From Petunia secreta (taxonomy: Eukaryota; Streptophyta; Magnoliopsida; Solanales; Solanaceae), in contig JARKIP010000011.1 of assembly GCA_029990175.1 (NCBI GenBank), positions 21,736,001 to 21,800,000 on the forward strand: a DNA stretch of 64,000 nucleotides, written 5' to 3'. The position numbers and the translations under genes are program-made. The notes under the pieces were generated by a model that saw only the letters and a program-made list of their open reading frames with translations, did no database searches and had not been told where the DNA came from. Positions 23,778 to 36,005 of the stretch are shown here, one piece after another. Position 1 is the first letter of the stretch, and every line of letters starts with the position of its first letter.

Positions 23778-24299
23778 TTCACAACTTTTTTTATATAACT
23801 AGTTAGTAGTCCAGGCTACCAGGCCTAATATAGGTCTTCTAACTTTGTCAACTAAAGTGGAAAACCCATAATAACATCTGCAGTCTACTAAGAAGTAAGC
23901 TTATCATGTACGTACCATACTTAATATCATGGAACTAAGTGTTTGATATTTTAGTTTGCACCAGTACGTACCAAGTTCGATTGTCATGTCATTAATCTGA
24001 ACTACTACAAGATATGTTTAGCTAAATTATTTTTATTTTCAACTACTAACTTTGATTTACTGTTGTACTTATTCTTCTTCGCGCATACAATTAAAAAATA
24101 ATAATTTTGCCATATTATTTTATATGTAAAAACCGAACTACTAAACCGAACTAAACCGATTTAAACCGAACCGAATTCTTAAAAACCGAACCAAACCGAA
24201 TTAATTTTGGTTTGGTTTTGGTTCCTAATATTACCAAACCGAAAACCGAAAAACCAAACCGAAATATCCTAAACCGAACCGACCGAACGCCCACCCCTA
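23554..24299. mobile_element. hAT-type MITE (746 bp) with 8-bp target duplication
   Basis: It starts TAGGGGTGGGC and ends GCCCACCCCTA, perfect terminal inverted repeats, and is flanked on both sides by AAGAGAAC, a perfect 8-bp duplication as hAT transposases make. The subterminal parts are dense in CGGTTT / AAACCG repeats. A (TA)n tract lies at about 23737-23772. There is no coding capacity. Confidence 0.92.
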
Positions 24300-24389
24300 A
24301 AGAGAACAGTGTAGATCAAAGTTCAGCTGAAATTGAGGTAGTCTTAACAACAAAAAGATACTCATTTTTTCGTTTTCTCACCCGACATT

Positions 24390-24963
24390 TTTGGACGCGC
24401 TCAATGGGGACTATCCACCGTTTCAAAATTCATTGAAGAATAGCCAAAAATTCGCGCGCACACTTAAGCTCCATTAGCGTTGGAAAAACACCCCAGACTA
24501 GCCCCATAACAAAAAACTGGGGCTTTGAACAAAACTTGTTCAAAGCCCAAGTATTTTGTTATGGGACTTTATATATAAAGCTGAGTCCCATAACAAAATG
24601 ATGGGGCTTTGAACAAGTTTTGTTTACAGCCCCAGCATTTTGTTATGGGTTATGAGATAAAGCTTCAGTCCCATAATAATGCTGGGGCTTTGAACAAGTT
24701 TTGTTCACAGCCCCAGCATTTTGTTATGGGACTGAAGCTTTATACATAGTCTCATAACAAAATGCTGGGGCCTTGAACAAAACTTGTTCAAAGCCCCAGT
24801 ATTTATACTGGGGTTAGTTTACTGAAGCTTCCCCAGTATAAATACTGGGACTTTGAACAAGTTTTGTTCAAAGTCCCAGTATTTATACTGGGATTTGTCC
24901 GGAGGTGGCTATTTCTCAGCGAATTTGTTTTTGACGGCTACAAATCAATTAACGCGCGCCAAA
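24390..24963 (-). mobile_element. palindrome-rich non-autonomous element, copy B (inverted)
   Basis: 574 bp, the reverse complement of copy A along its whole length with small indels in the palindromic units. Its minus-strand start is TTTGGCGCGCG and its end GCGCGTCCAAA. Together with copy A it makes a long inverted repeat around the hAT MITE. Confidence 0.75.
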
Positions 24964-25849
24964 CAGGCCCTACACTAAATTTTTACGATATTAGTTATCT
25001 ATTTTAGGGTCCACTAATCCGTAATCGCGTCAAAAAATTTTACTTTGAGATACAATGTTCCTTAAAAAAGACATTCTGCTCCCTGAAGGCATTGCACTCC
25101 CTGTTGAAAGTTGTTTCAATTCTAGAGGTTGAACCTGAAATTTCTAATTAAAGATGAATGAACAATTTTCACATCACCATAATCTCTGTGATCAAGATAT
25201 ATTGTTGCGTCAATATCTAGTTAAGTTTCCGTGTTCTACCCAAACCACTTGCATATTAAATGTCAAATCTACGGGTGGATTGGTTGAAAATGCATTGGAT
25301 AAAATTTTACTAATTTACACCATCAATAAATTGGCAAGTCTATTAGGCCACCCTACACTTCTTTAACATCCTTTAGTACTTATCTTCCCATTTCCATTTG
25401 TTTGGTCAACCTACACTTTTTTTGTGTGCCTTTGTTTTGCCTTTTCAAGCAATAATAGGAAAATATAGTACTACTACTAATTGATGCAAATGGAATCCCT
25501 CAAGCACATACAAGTAGAGAAAAATCAACTTACAAACTCTAAGAATCTCAGTAGTCACCCCTCTACCCAAAGGGAAGTAGAATAAGTTCTAGAGTAGTTC
25601 ACACTTATAAGTAATAAAAAACGGAACTTTATATCTGAACTTCCATGATAAATTAGATAATTAAGATAAAACTTTGTATAGCAACTACATCATGCCTAAC
25701 CTTTTTTATTTTTTTTTTTATTTTTTTACAATTTATAATTTTTTTCCAAATTGCATCTTTCCTCCACCCCTCCCCCCCCCCCCCCCCCAAAATCATTATT
25801 TATCATGGTCACGTGACTAACATGGGGCTTTTGGGTGAGAAGGACTCAC
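24964..25849. other. intergenic
   Basis: No gene recognised. A poly-C tract (about 25770-25788) lies after an AT-rich part. Confidence 0.4.
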
Positions 25850-25987
25850 AAGTGTTTAAATAGTTATATAGGACTCAAGTTTTAAGAAATGGGTGGGAGG
25901 GACAAGGGCTTAATTAGGTGTTTAATCATTTAGATCACTTAACAAACATCACCCCAAGGTTTTGAAAAATACAAAAGGGCCCTCCAA

Positions 25988-25993
25988 TATAAA
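25988..25993 (+). promoter_or_regulatory. TATA box of the MULE transposase gene
   Basis: TATAAA is followed about 40 bases later by a CT-rich stretch (CTCTCTCCTCTC) typical of plant leaders. Confidence 0.55.
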
Positions 25994-26019
25994 GTCTTTC
26001 GGTTAGCCAAAAATGGCAA

Positions 26020-26280
26020 AAACCCTTCCCATTCTCTCTCCTCTCTCTCCTCTCCTCTTTCCCTCGCCGACGAAAGCAAAAAATTCCTTTCCCGCCCAAT
26101 TATTTTTGCTTCAATCAGCTCTAAATTTTGCCCCCATAGATTGATATTAGTTTTTCCTCATCAATTGTACTCATTTTTAGTATGTTCCGATTATAAAATC
26201 AATTTTTTCATTTCCCCAATTATTTCATTTCTGAATCGGATTTTGATTCTCGCTTCATAGGTTGTCGTTTATCATCTCTG
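26020..26280 (+). other. noncoding leader exon of the MULE transposase gene
   Basis: CT-rich leader ending ATCTCTG and followed by a consensus donor GTGAGT at 26281. The matching acceptor is TTTTTACAG ending at 38999, just before the coding exon. The leader intron was about 400 bases long before the 12.3-kb retrotransposon inserted into it. Confidence 0.6.
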
Positions 26281-26394
26281 GTGAGTGCAAGGTTTTATTA
26301 TTGTACAATGCATGTGGTTTTTATTCCTAAAATCTGGGTTTCATTTGGTAAACGACGATGCATGAACAGTGGCGAGGATGTATTGTAGCATCTA

Positions 26395-26520
26395 ATATAT
26401 GTGCACACATTTATAAATATGTGTGCACATATTATATTATGTGTGCACATTTATAAATATGTGTACACATATAAGACGAGGATACCAGATTTTCGTCTTA
26501 CACATATTAAATTATGTGTA
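26395..26520. repeat. palindromic minisatellite, block 1 (transposase leader intron, left of insertion)
   Basis: Units such as ATATGTGTACACATAT and the variant ATGTGTGCACAT, spaced at about 20 bases. The block continues at 38850 on the other side of the inserted retrotransposon. Confidence 0.9.
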
Positions 26521-27370
26521 TGTTGAACCCCAAAATTACCCCGAAAGGGATAAATTCCGGAATATCGACAGGATGGACTAACTCTTTTGGAGTTTTTGGA
26601 GTCGCCACCCAATTTAAGGAAAACAGGGAACCAAATTAACAAATGCGTGCAAAACTCCGTTTTATAAAAAAGACGGTCTTTCTTCCAGAGATTCTAAAAG
26701 GTAAGAGGTTTTATTAATTTCGGAAGAAGGTTTTTAAGGCACTTCCGAAATTCCGTAAAATACGATTAATCCGACAGGTTTCCAAATATTTGCAAAATAT
26801 GCTTTTCTAAAAAAAAATTATCTAAAATAATTAATTGAAATAAAACTTGTTTATGAAAAATATTTTAATTTTTTTTGCACGCATTTTGCTAATTTGCCCC
26901 AGTTTGCAATAAATTAAATAACGACTTCAAAAATAAAAAGGATAATGCATATAAAGTAAAGCAATATACCAAGCAATCAAATATTATTATCAAATAAAAT
27001 AATTCACACATTTTATTTACAAAAATATCTAAGGAAAGCAAAGTTAAAGATAAAACCGGTAAATTGATCAACTCGCGGGAGCCTTGGATTCTCTAAAATT
27101 CCTAAGTCTTATTTTTGAATGCTCGGGTCCGAATTCAGTCCAATCGACTCCAATGCAACGGAAGTTAGCCAAAAAGCATTCCCGAATTGCTCGTGCCAAG
27201 GTGTACCTCGCAATAAAATGGGAATTTAAACTAAATTAGTACGATAATAAAGTGTAATAATTAATAAAAGAAAATAACAATAATAAAGTAATAATAATAA
27301 TAATAAAATAACAATAATAATAATAGTAATAAAATATATAATAATAATAATAATAGAATATATAATAATG

Positions 27371-27403
<33 letters not shown>

Positions 27404-29357
27404 GAATAATAATAATAATAAGGGGGTTTGTTTTTTGCAAAATTTAGGCTCAGGTTTGCATGGCGCGTCGAATAGAGTCTCGGAATTTGGTACGGTTGCA
27501 AACACGGAGCCCGGGCCGTGTTGCCGTGCCAAAGCACCAAACCCACTACTCTATTCAACTTGCTTAGCGTTAAAATGCATTCATCATCGCCTTTTGCTTT
27601 AGGGACACGGGAACGGGACGGATCAAGTGTAATATCAAGTTCAAAATCCGTCAATTCATTATCCGTCAATTCCTTGTGTAGGCCTCAATACATGTATATG
27701 TATTTTTTCATTGGCCAAAACGGTGTAGTATCCGTTCAAATCAGTTCTTAGCCTCAAATAAAATATGTTCCTAGGCTTAATATAGTATATGTTAAGTCTC
27801 CAAAGGAGCAATATCCAGCATAGGATCAGTGTTAAGCCAAAGCAACCAGATACGGACCCACACATCAAATGATTTGAGATCAGTCAAAAGTCAAGCCACA
27901 ACCAAAGGGTCACCACTGGTCAAACAACTCAAATACACGAGCAACACCCAACATCCAGGAACTTGTAACCAAGAAACAAACGAATGAGGCAACAAAAACC
28001 CAGATCAAGGTCCATAGTGTCCAAGGAACTGCGAAACTTCTCAACAAATGTAATTAGTAATAGTCGGAACAAAAGCAGAACCATAAGCAACATAATCAAC
28101 TGTGCATCAGTAACATAATTATAAATGGCATAGCCAGGCTAAACAATAGCCAAACGAAATCAATAACCAATTCAACGAGAAAGAGCAATGGACAGATTTG
28201 AAGGGAAAGAAGGAGACAATTCCACTTTATAGTATCAGTTCAAATTAGCGAAACCAATGGGAACCCAAAGCGTGCAACCCAAGAGTAAATAGATGCAGTG
28301 GCCTCTCAATATAGCCAATAAGCTCCAGGAACATAGATACTCCAGAAAAGAAACCCGAAAACGATGGTAAACAACGGCGGAACAGAGGAGCGACACCAGT
28401 GGTTTTTCCGGCGAGCAGTGCACGGCGTCACTACAACTCCACCATCGCCTTTCGATTCCGATCACAAATCAAAGACAACAGAGGCCATCAGATCTCGTCA
28501 GCAGTCAAACAACCAATTATACCAGAAAACAAACAAGATCAATATGTTAGACGGATTTTCCGGTGAGAAACAACAGCGGTGAAAGCAAATCGGAGCAACG
28601 ATCAGACGGAGCAAAGAGGAGCAACTTCCGTTTAACGGCGTCGCTACCACTCTCTGCTCCCTTTTCAGTTTTAGATTCAGCAGCAAAAATGGCAGCAAAG
28701 AATGAAACTCCGGCGACGGACTCCGGTGGTGATGACTAGTGACACCACTGGTCTTGTTTCAAACTCCCTATCCCGATTCCCTTTAGATCTGCATATATGC
28801 GTGTGTGTGGTGATGTGTATGATGAGAGGGAGAAGATGAGGGAAGTTTTTTGTGTGTGCACCTCTGGTTTTGTTTGTGTGCGGGTGTTTTGGTGTGTAAT
28901 CTCAATAAGGAGAGAGGGTCTTGCATATGGGAGCATATGGGAGATGATAGGGGTGAGGGAGATCACGGCTGGTGGTCTATGGGTGTTGCGGCTGATAGAT
29001 AGTGAGGGAGTGTGTAGGGTTTTTTTTTTGTAGTGTATAAGATAATAGTGGGTTGTGTAGATGATGAATGAATAGTGTGTATGTATATATGGGCTTTGCA
29101 CAAATAGGATAGATTTCAAGGAGGGGAGCGGATTTGGCACAATTTTATAATTAATAATAAAAAAAAAAAATGAATGAGTTGCACGAGTGGGTTAAATTGG
29201 TGGGATTTTGCAATTTTAGCACTTTTTCTTTGAAACTGCAATTGATCCTCTTTTATTATCATTGTTTATTTAATTTTCCAATTTAAACCTCAATTATGAA
29301 AATATTACCAGAATTTAATAATTTTGAAAAAATTCGGGACAAAATTGGGTGTCAACA
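26521..29357 (-). repeat. 3' LTR of the Ogre/Tat-type element (2837 bp)
   Basis: Matches 36006-38849 throughout and is 7 bp shorter: six in the (AAT)n run and one in a poly-A run near 29160. Confidence 0.95.
27285..27421. repeat. (AAT)n microsatellite in the 3' LTR
   Basis: Interrupted AAT runs. Long Tyr/Ile/Leu frames over it are artefacts. Confidence 0.95.
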
Positions 29358-29371
29358 GCTGCCCCTCTTTA
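29358..29371 (-). other. polypurine tract of the Ogre/Tat-type element
   Basis: TAAAGAGGGGCAGC on the minus strand, directly before the 3' LTR start. Confidence 0.85.
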
Positions 29372-30073
29372 CCCGGAAAGGATGAAAGAGTTTCCAGGGT
29401 AAAGAAGTTGACGTGAAACCCAATTTTGTCACGGCAAAGCCAAGACTCCGATTCCTGGGATCAAAATGCGAGGCTTATGGCCGAACTCCGGACCGAGTTG
29501 CCTACATATCTCAGACTGAAAGAGAATCAGGCCATATGTAGTTCGACGCGATTTGAAAATCAAAGACGAGATAGTAACGACTACTCAAGCGCGGGAAAAG
29601 AGGCTTGTAATCACCCAAGTTATGAAAATGTGGTCGACGACACACCCATAAAGAGGGGTTTACACGGACATAGCTTCCACTGCACCTCGATAATCGAGCC
29701 ATCTTGTCTTCAATCTCAAACCTCAGACTCAGGGTTAACAAGAGACTTACCTCTAGGGTGGATGGCTTATGCGGGTGCGATTCTTCAGGTCTTCGTTGAC
29801 GAGTCTAGCTCATATCAACGATTGGCCCGGTTCGTTGCTAAGAAAAGCTCCATGTTATGCTCCAAACGCTGCCGCGGTGCTGCTAAAAATCCTGTAATAA
29901 TCTCAACAAACGGTAAGCGTGGAACTGCTAATAAACTAGAATAATTGGAAAAAGAAATAGATAAAGTGATAAAATTGTAAATGCGGGTTGCGGTATCATC
30001 GATAAGTTCTTCTTTCGATCAACTGACAAAGTTCTCCGCCCGGAAGACCTCTAGGTTGATCCTTATTGGTATG
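29372..30073. other. Ogre-type internal region next to the polypurine tract
   Basis: No conserved coding domain. The plus-strand frame 29426-29944 has no recognisable family and lies antisense in the element, so it is not called as a gene. Confidence 0.5.
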
Positions 30074-30728
30074 ATCAATAACAAAAGCGCCTTCAATTGT
30101 CTATGATAGGCTTCAAAATAAAGCCTCCAATTGCTTATGGTAGGCTTCAATGATAATGAGGTATTCGCTTGCTCACGATAGCCTTGATAATAAGATCCCC
30201 CGATTGCTTACGGTAGGATCAATGATAAAAGAGCCTTCAATTGCTTATGATAGGCTTCAAAATAAGGCCTCCAATTGCTTATGGTAGGCATGAATGTTAA
30301 TGAAGTCTTCGCTTGCTCACGATAGACTTGATGATAAGATACCCCGATTGCTTACGGTAGGATCAATGATAAAAGAGCCTTCAATTGCTTATGATAGGCT
30401 TCAAAATAAGGCCTCCAATTGCTTATGGTAGGCATGAATGTTAATGAAGTCTTCGCTTGCTCACGATAGACTTGATGATAAGATACCCCGATTGCTTACG
30501 GTAGGATCAATGATAAAAGAGCCTTCAATTGCTTATGATAGGCTTCAAAATAAGGCCTCCAATTGCTTATGGTAGGCATGAATGTTAATGAAGTCTTCGC
30601 TTGCTCACGATAGACTTGATGATAAGATCCCCCGATTGCTTACGGTAGGATCAATGATAAAAGAGCCTTCAATTGCTTATGATAGGCTTCAGAATAAGGC
30701 CTCCAGTTGCTTATGGTAGGCATGACGT
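30074..30728. repeat. 144-bp tandem array in the Ogre-type element
   Basis: About four and a half copies. The landmark GATCAATGATAAAAGAGCC recurs at about 30217, 30361, 30505 and 30649, exactly 144 bases apart. Each unit itself contains variants of CAATTGCTTATGGTAGGC. Confidence 0.95.
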
Positions 30729-30819
30729 AATTTGTAAGTGCAAGCTGCAATATCTTTGATAATTGTCTTCCCATCCACTGGTGAAGCGATAAAGCAAATG
30801 CGAAGGCATAGTGCAAGGC

Positions 30820-32260
30820 ATTTTCAACAATCTTGACAAATCAACTGGCAAGCCGGTCGGGCATGAAGCAAGGAGGGTCTTGGGGTTGATTGTCGAACAA
30901 ATCAGCTGGCGAACCGGTCCGGCACGAAGCAAGGAGGGTCTCGGGACTGACCTGTTAACCTGCTAAGCTAAAAGTAAAGCGGTTCATAATATAAAGCAAG
31001 TGCAAAGGCATAATTGAAAACAAGTGCAAGGCAATTTGAACATCTTGACAAATCAACTGGCAAGCCGGTCGGGCACGCAGCAAGGAGGGTCTTGGGGTTG
31101 ATTGTCTACAAATCAGCTGGTGATCCGGTCCGGCACAAAGCAAGGAGGGTATCAGGGCTGACCTGTTAAACTAAAAGTAAAGCAAGTCATAATATAAAGC
31201 AAGTGCAAAGGCATAATTGAAAGCAAGTGCAAGGCAATTTGAACATCTTGACAAATCAACTGGCAAGCCGGTCGGGCACGCAGCAAGGAGGGTCTTGGGG
31301 TTGATTGTCTACAAATCAGCTGGTGATCCGGTCCGGCACAAAGCAAGGAGGGTATCAGGGCTGACCTGTTAAACTAAAAGTAAAGCAAGTCATAATATAA
31401 ATCAAGTGCAAAGGCATAATTGAAAGCAAGTGCAAGGCAATTTGAACATCTTGACAAATCAACTGGCAAGCCGGTCGGGCACGCAGCAAGGAGGGTCTTG
31501 GGGTTGATTGTCTACAAATCAGCTGGTGATCCGGTCCGGCACAAAGCAAGGAGGGTATCAGGGCTGACCTGTTAAACTAAAAGTAAAGCAAGTCATAATA
31601 TAAAAGCAAGTGCAAAGGCATAATTGAAAGCAAGTGCAAGGCAATTTGAACATCTTGACAAATCAACTGGCAAGCCGGTCGGGCACGCAGCAAGGAGGGT
31701 CTTGGGGTTGATTGTCAAACAAATCAGCTGGCGAGCCGGTCCGGCACGAAGCAAGGAGGGTCTCGGGGCTGACCTGTTAACCTGCTAAGCTAAAAGTAAA
31801 GCGGTTCATAATATAAAGCAAGTGCAAAGGCATAATTGAAAACAAGTGCAAGGCAATTTGAACATCTTGACAAATCAACTGGCAAGCCGGTCGGGCACGC
31901 AGCAAGGAGGGTCTTGGGGTTGATTGTCTACAAATCAGCTGGTGATCCGGTCCGGCACAAAGCAAGGAGGGTATCAGGGCTGACCTGTTAAACTAAAAGT
32001 AAAGCAAGTCATAATATAAAGCAAGTGCAAAGGCATAATTGAAAGCAAGTGCAAGGCAATTTGAACATCTTGACAAATCAACTGGCAAGCCGGTCGGGCA
32101 CGCAGCAAGGAGGGTCTTGGGGTTGATTGTCTACAAATCAGCTGGTGATCCGGTCCGGCACAAAGCAAGGAGGGTATCAGGGCTGACCTGTTAAACTAAA
32201 AGTAAAGCAAGTCATAATATAAATCAAGTGCAAAGGCATAATTGAAAGCAAGTGCAACGA
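30820..32260. repeat. about 200-bp tandem array with an 822-bp higher-order repeat
   Basis: Seven units of 197-208 bp with the core CAACTGGCAAGCCGGTCGGG. Units carrying the insertion CTGTTAACCTGCTAAGC recur at about 30950 and 31772. The variant ATATAAATCAAGTGC recurs at about 31392 and 32215. Both give a spacing close to 822 bases, so groups of four units were amplified together. Confidence 0.92.
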
Positions 32261-32879
32261 CATAATTCAAAGCAAGTTCAAAGAAAAGCAGTTCGGGAAT
32301 GTAAAGCAATGCAAGAGCCATTTGGCGAATCAATGGGCGAGATAGTCCAACAAAGGGAATCCTCGTAGCCGATGGTCAACCTGAAAGAGTAAAGCGAGGC
32401 GTTAATTTTAAAGCAAGTGTGAAGGCGTAATTCAAGATAAGTGCAAAGCAAAGTAGTGCGGAAAAGTAGTCAGTGCGATAGCCATTGATAAATCAATTGG
32501 CGAGACAATCCGGCAAGGATGGCCTTGTGCGGATTATAGCCTGAAACAAAGCGATGCCCTATTTGGCTTAGTTTTGAAAACACAAAACAAGCCTCGGCTT
32601 TATCGCCTATTAGGAATGAAAGTCATAGGGGTAGAAATGCCGCCTGTTCGGCAATAACTCATGACAAAGCGTAATGCTTTAAGTTATGAGGAGTCAATTT
32701 GAAGGCAATCATGGATTGTAATGCGTCTGGAATATTCACATTATCCTGCATGTCTTAACAAACTTATCAGCGACGTAAGGCCATTAAAATATGTATTGCA
32801 AATGTATAAACGCCTCAGGAGGCTGCAAAATGTGATTAAGAAAGTGTAGAATATTAAAACACCCATCGAGTCCATAAAA
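32261..32879. other. Ogre-type internal region between arrays
   Basis: Degenerate relatives of the 200-bp unit (AAAGCAAGTG..., GGCGAGA...) up to about 32550, then unique noncoding sequence. Confidence 0.5.
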
Positions 32880-33215
32880 TTACGCCTTAGAGGCATTCAC
32901 ATAATAAACACCTTCGAGGTGACATAAATACGCCTCCGGGGCAACAAAATAACGCCTTAGAGGCATTCAAATAATTAACACCTTCGAGGTGACACAAATA
33001 CGCCTCCGGGGCAACAAAATCACGCCTTCGAGACATTCAAATAATTAACACCTTCGAGGTGATATAAATACGCCTCCGGGGCAACAAGATTACGCCTTCG
33101 AGGCATTCAAATAAATAACACCTTCGAGGTGACACAAATACGCCTCCGGGGCAAATATATTACGCCTTCGAGGCATTCAAATAATTAACACCTTCGAGGT
33201 GAGATAAAGACGCTT
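32880..33215. repeat. 70-bp tandem array in the Ogre-type element
   Basis: Nearly five copies. ACGCCTT recurs at 32882, 32952, 33022, 33092 and 33162. Each unit holds ACACCTTCGAGGTG and ACGCCTCCGGGGC. Confidence 0.95.
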
Positions 33216-35984
33216 ACCGGAAGCGTGAAATATAAAAGACGCTTATCGAAAGCGTAAACACATGAATACGTTATACTCTTTGAACTCTTCCGCGGAGGAA
33301 TGGTCTTGACTACAAAATAAAGTGAGCCCCCAGGATCGGCAATATAATAGCGTCTTCGATTGTTTACGATAGACTTGGAGTTGATACTTGTAAAATAAAT
33401 GGTAGAATAGCCTGCAAAATAAAGTTTTAATTAAATTTGCATGGACAAGAAAATGTCAAAGATAAAGGGGATATAAAGTGAGAGTTTAAGCCGTCCGGCT
33501 TATGTTGGTGAAGCCCTAAAGAGTTGAGTGTTATCCTTGAGAAAACTGAGTTAATGCTTAATTCCTGCAAAGTGTAAAGTAAAGTTGCCAATAAAGCAAT
33601 GAACTTTGATTAGGCAAGGGCAGAAATAGAGAGAAAATAAAGTCGTTTCGCGTATGCGATTGAATCAGATAACGCTTCCAATCTTGGTCGGTTATCTTGG
33701 CAACATTGTTCAATGTGTATGACAAATACTCTATGAGGAATTGATAGTTGCTAGTTTCCTCATCTTGTTGCTTTGAAAATTCCTGCGCTCAAGGAAAAAT
33801 CATTAGTTTTGGGAGGGAGGGGGAAACGTTTGATTTGTGCAGACTTCATCCTGATCTTGCTGCTTCTGCTGCTTCCTCGTCTTCATTGGACTTGGATTTG
33901 CGAATTGTTTTCAGAAACTTAGCTCATGAACTCAAATAGCATAGAATTTTGAAAGATAGAGGCAAGATAAAATATTTTAATGCAATATAGCGAGTGAAAT
34001 AAGCATGCAAATGAAGTCAAAGATGCATTTTGAAAATTTTTGTCTTGACTTAAACTTGTGACATATTTTAAAACAAACTGAACGTCCTTTGTCTTAGACT
34101 TTGCACTGTTTGGTTAACCGATTTCAAAATTCTTGCCAACTCATCTTTAATAACCAACGCCGCTTCTTGCAAAATTCTGCCCCAGTTATTATCTTCCGCA
34201 TTCCTAACTCATTTTTTGCAAAAATTGCCCCAGTTGCGATCTTTCATCTCCAACTCGTTTTGCAAAAAATGCCCCAGTTGTCCTTCTTGAGAGAAAATGA
34301 AAACTTAAATGCTAAAGGGTCGAGCCCGATGGGGGAGCCTACGTATCCCTCCTTGGGAATCAGACCGTGTGTAGTTCTGCATCACCGCTTCAACGCCATA
34401 TACCAACAAAATAAAAGCTGCCCCAGTTGAAGTTCTAACAGATAGTGCAATATCCAAAGAGCGCAGACAATAACTTTCAGTGCATTGATTTAAATTGTTC
34501 AGTTGTTTTGCCATACATTACAAGCAAGGTTTTGACAGGTTTATCAATTTTAATTTTGCAATGGAAACAAATGCAAGCGTAAATAACATAATAAGAATGC
34601 GATGAATTTTATTTCAACTTTCATAAATTCAAAATGAGTTGATTCATATTAACACAAGCTTTAAAGTATAATGCAATTCAGGGCCTCAATCTGAATTAAA
34701 ATTGAAAATAATGCTACTAAGTTCAATCGCCAAGTTCTTTCAAACAATGCCATTAGCTTCTGGTACTGCGCCGTTCACGAGCTAAAGCGTCTACCATCAA
34801 TCATATCTCGAAACATTTGCATGGTGGATGGTCTGCCACTTCAACAAGTCCAACATTTGATAGAGAAGTAAACAAAACAAAAGAAACCCCACAAAGGGTA
34901 ACTAAGACAGTTTGCATGTCATTCATAGGATTGCATACAAGCAAGCAACACCTAGTATTTAACGCATTTTGAGCAAACAAAGCAAGGCAGGCAATTAACA
35001 TTTTAACACAGCTCATGTCCTCCACAGCATCTGCACAAAATTCTAAATCCAAATGCCTAAAACCCGAAACAGCCCTCCATAGCCTTTGCAAACATCCACA
35101 CTCCTCCAAACACGATTCCCAATTGCTTTGCAACATCCAAGGAGAAATTTCCAACTGCCTTCACAATACCAGACTGCAAATCACGAAAGGCGCCAATTGA
35201 CCTTTCAAAATAAAACCTCACTGGTCATCGACTTTGATCAAGCCTCTCAGTTTCCTAGGTTTTGCAAGGCGCACAGACCTTGTTCATAAAGCTCCTAACT
35301 GGTCCTCGGCTTTGATCAAGCCTCTCAGTTTCCTAGGTAGCCAAGACCGCACTGGTCTTCAAGGAGGGACCCCACTAGTCATTCAAAGACACAAGGGCTT
35401 CGCTCTCCTAGTATGCGACAAGCATACTTCAATTTTTACAAAGTTGCAGCTGGATAATCAACATAGGCCTGCACACACGCATAGCCATTCAGGAGAGGGA
35501 CCCCACTGATCCTTTTAAAGACACCAGGGGTTTCGCCTCTTAGATCTCACTACACCAAGCCATCTCCAAAACACAAACCAACCAAATCTGCCGAACTTTC
35601 CCCCAAACTAAGGTGTATATGCATGCATGTCCTAATCTCCTTCTAAGAGTGGGCTAACGGTTGAGGCTAACAGGTGAGTGGCAGGCGGCTTCGTGGTCGA
35701 ATAACTCCCACGACAATCCGCCGGTACACCAACTCGTCAAAGGGTTCTTTAGTGGAAGAAGTTGCGGGTGCGTATACACACACCTCGCGGATATTTGAGT
35801 GAGAATGCAAGAGGTTCCCAGGAGTGGGGGAAGTATGAACGGAATGCAAGTTTATATGTGCACAAATAAGAGTGTAGTGACATGCTTTTCGTGGCACACA
35901 AATAAACAATTGTAATAAAGCAAAATAAATTAAGCATGCTAGTTGCAAATAATTGGAAACCTTTATGGTCAAAACCTTTATTGC
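33216..35984. other. Ogre-type internal region, 5' side, noncoding
   Basis: Between the arrays and the primer site where gag-pol would lie, no gag, RT or integrase motif was found on either strand. Short GCCCCAGTTG repeats occur at about 34180-34280. Confidence 0.55.
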
Positions 35985-36002
35985 TCCCCAGCGGAGTCGC
36001 CA
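35985..36002 (-). other. primer binding site of the Ogre/Tat-type element
   Basis: TGGCGACTCCGCTGGGGA on the minus strand, three bases inside the 5' LTR. It starts with TGG, the complement of the CCA end of a tRNA. Assignment to tRNA-Arg rests on my memory of Ogre elements. Confidence 0.8.
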
Positions 36003-36005
36003 CGC

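Noticed and set aside
27226..27669. Tyr/Ile/Leu-rich frames, repeated at 36711-37160
   Set aside because: They run through the (AAT)n tract of the Ogre-type LTRs, so their duplication only reflects the LTR pair.
28235..29140. Pairs of identical small frames here and at 37726-38754
   Set aside because: They are the same LTR sequence twice; no domain or codon pattern supports a protein.
30711..32168. Family of near-identical 62-73 residue frames starting MLCAGP or MLRAGP
   Set aside because: They follow the period of the 200-bp tandem array; a stop-free frame in the unit explains them.
32880..33215. Regular short direct repeats resembling a CRISPR array
   Set aside because: The repeats are contiguous 70-bp tandem units without unique spacers, inside a plant retrotransposon.
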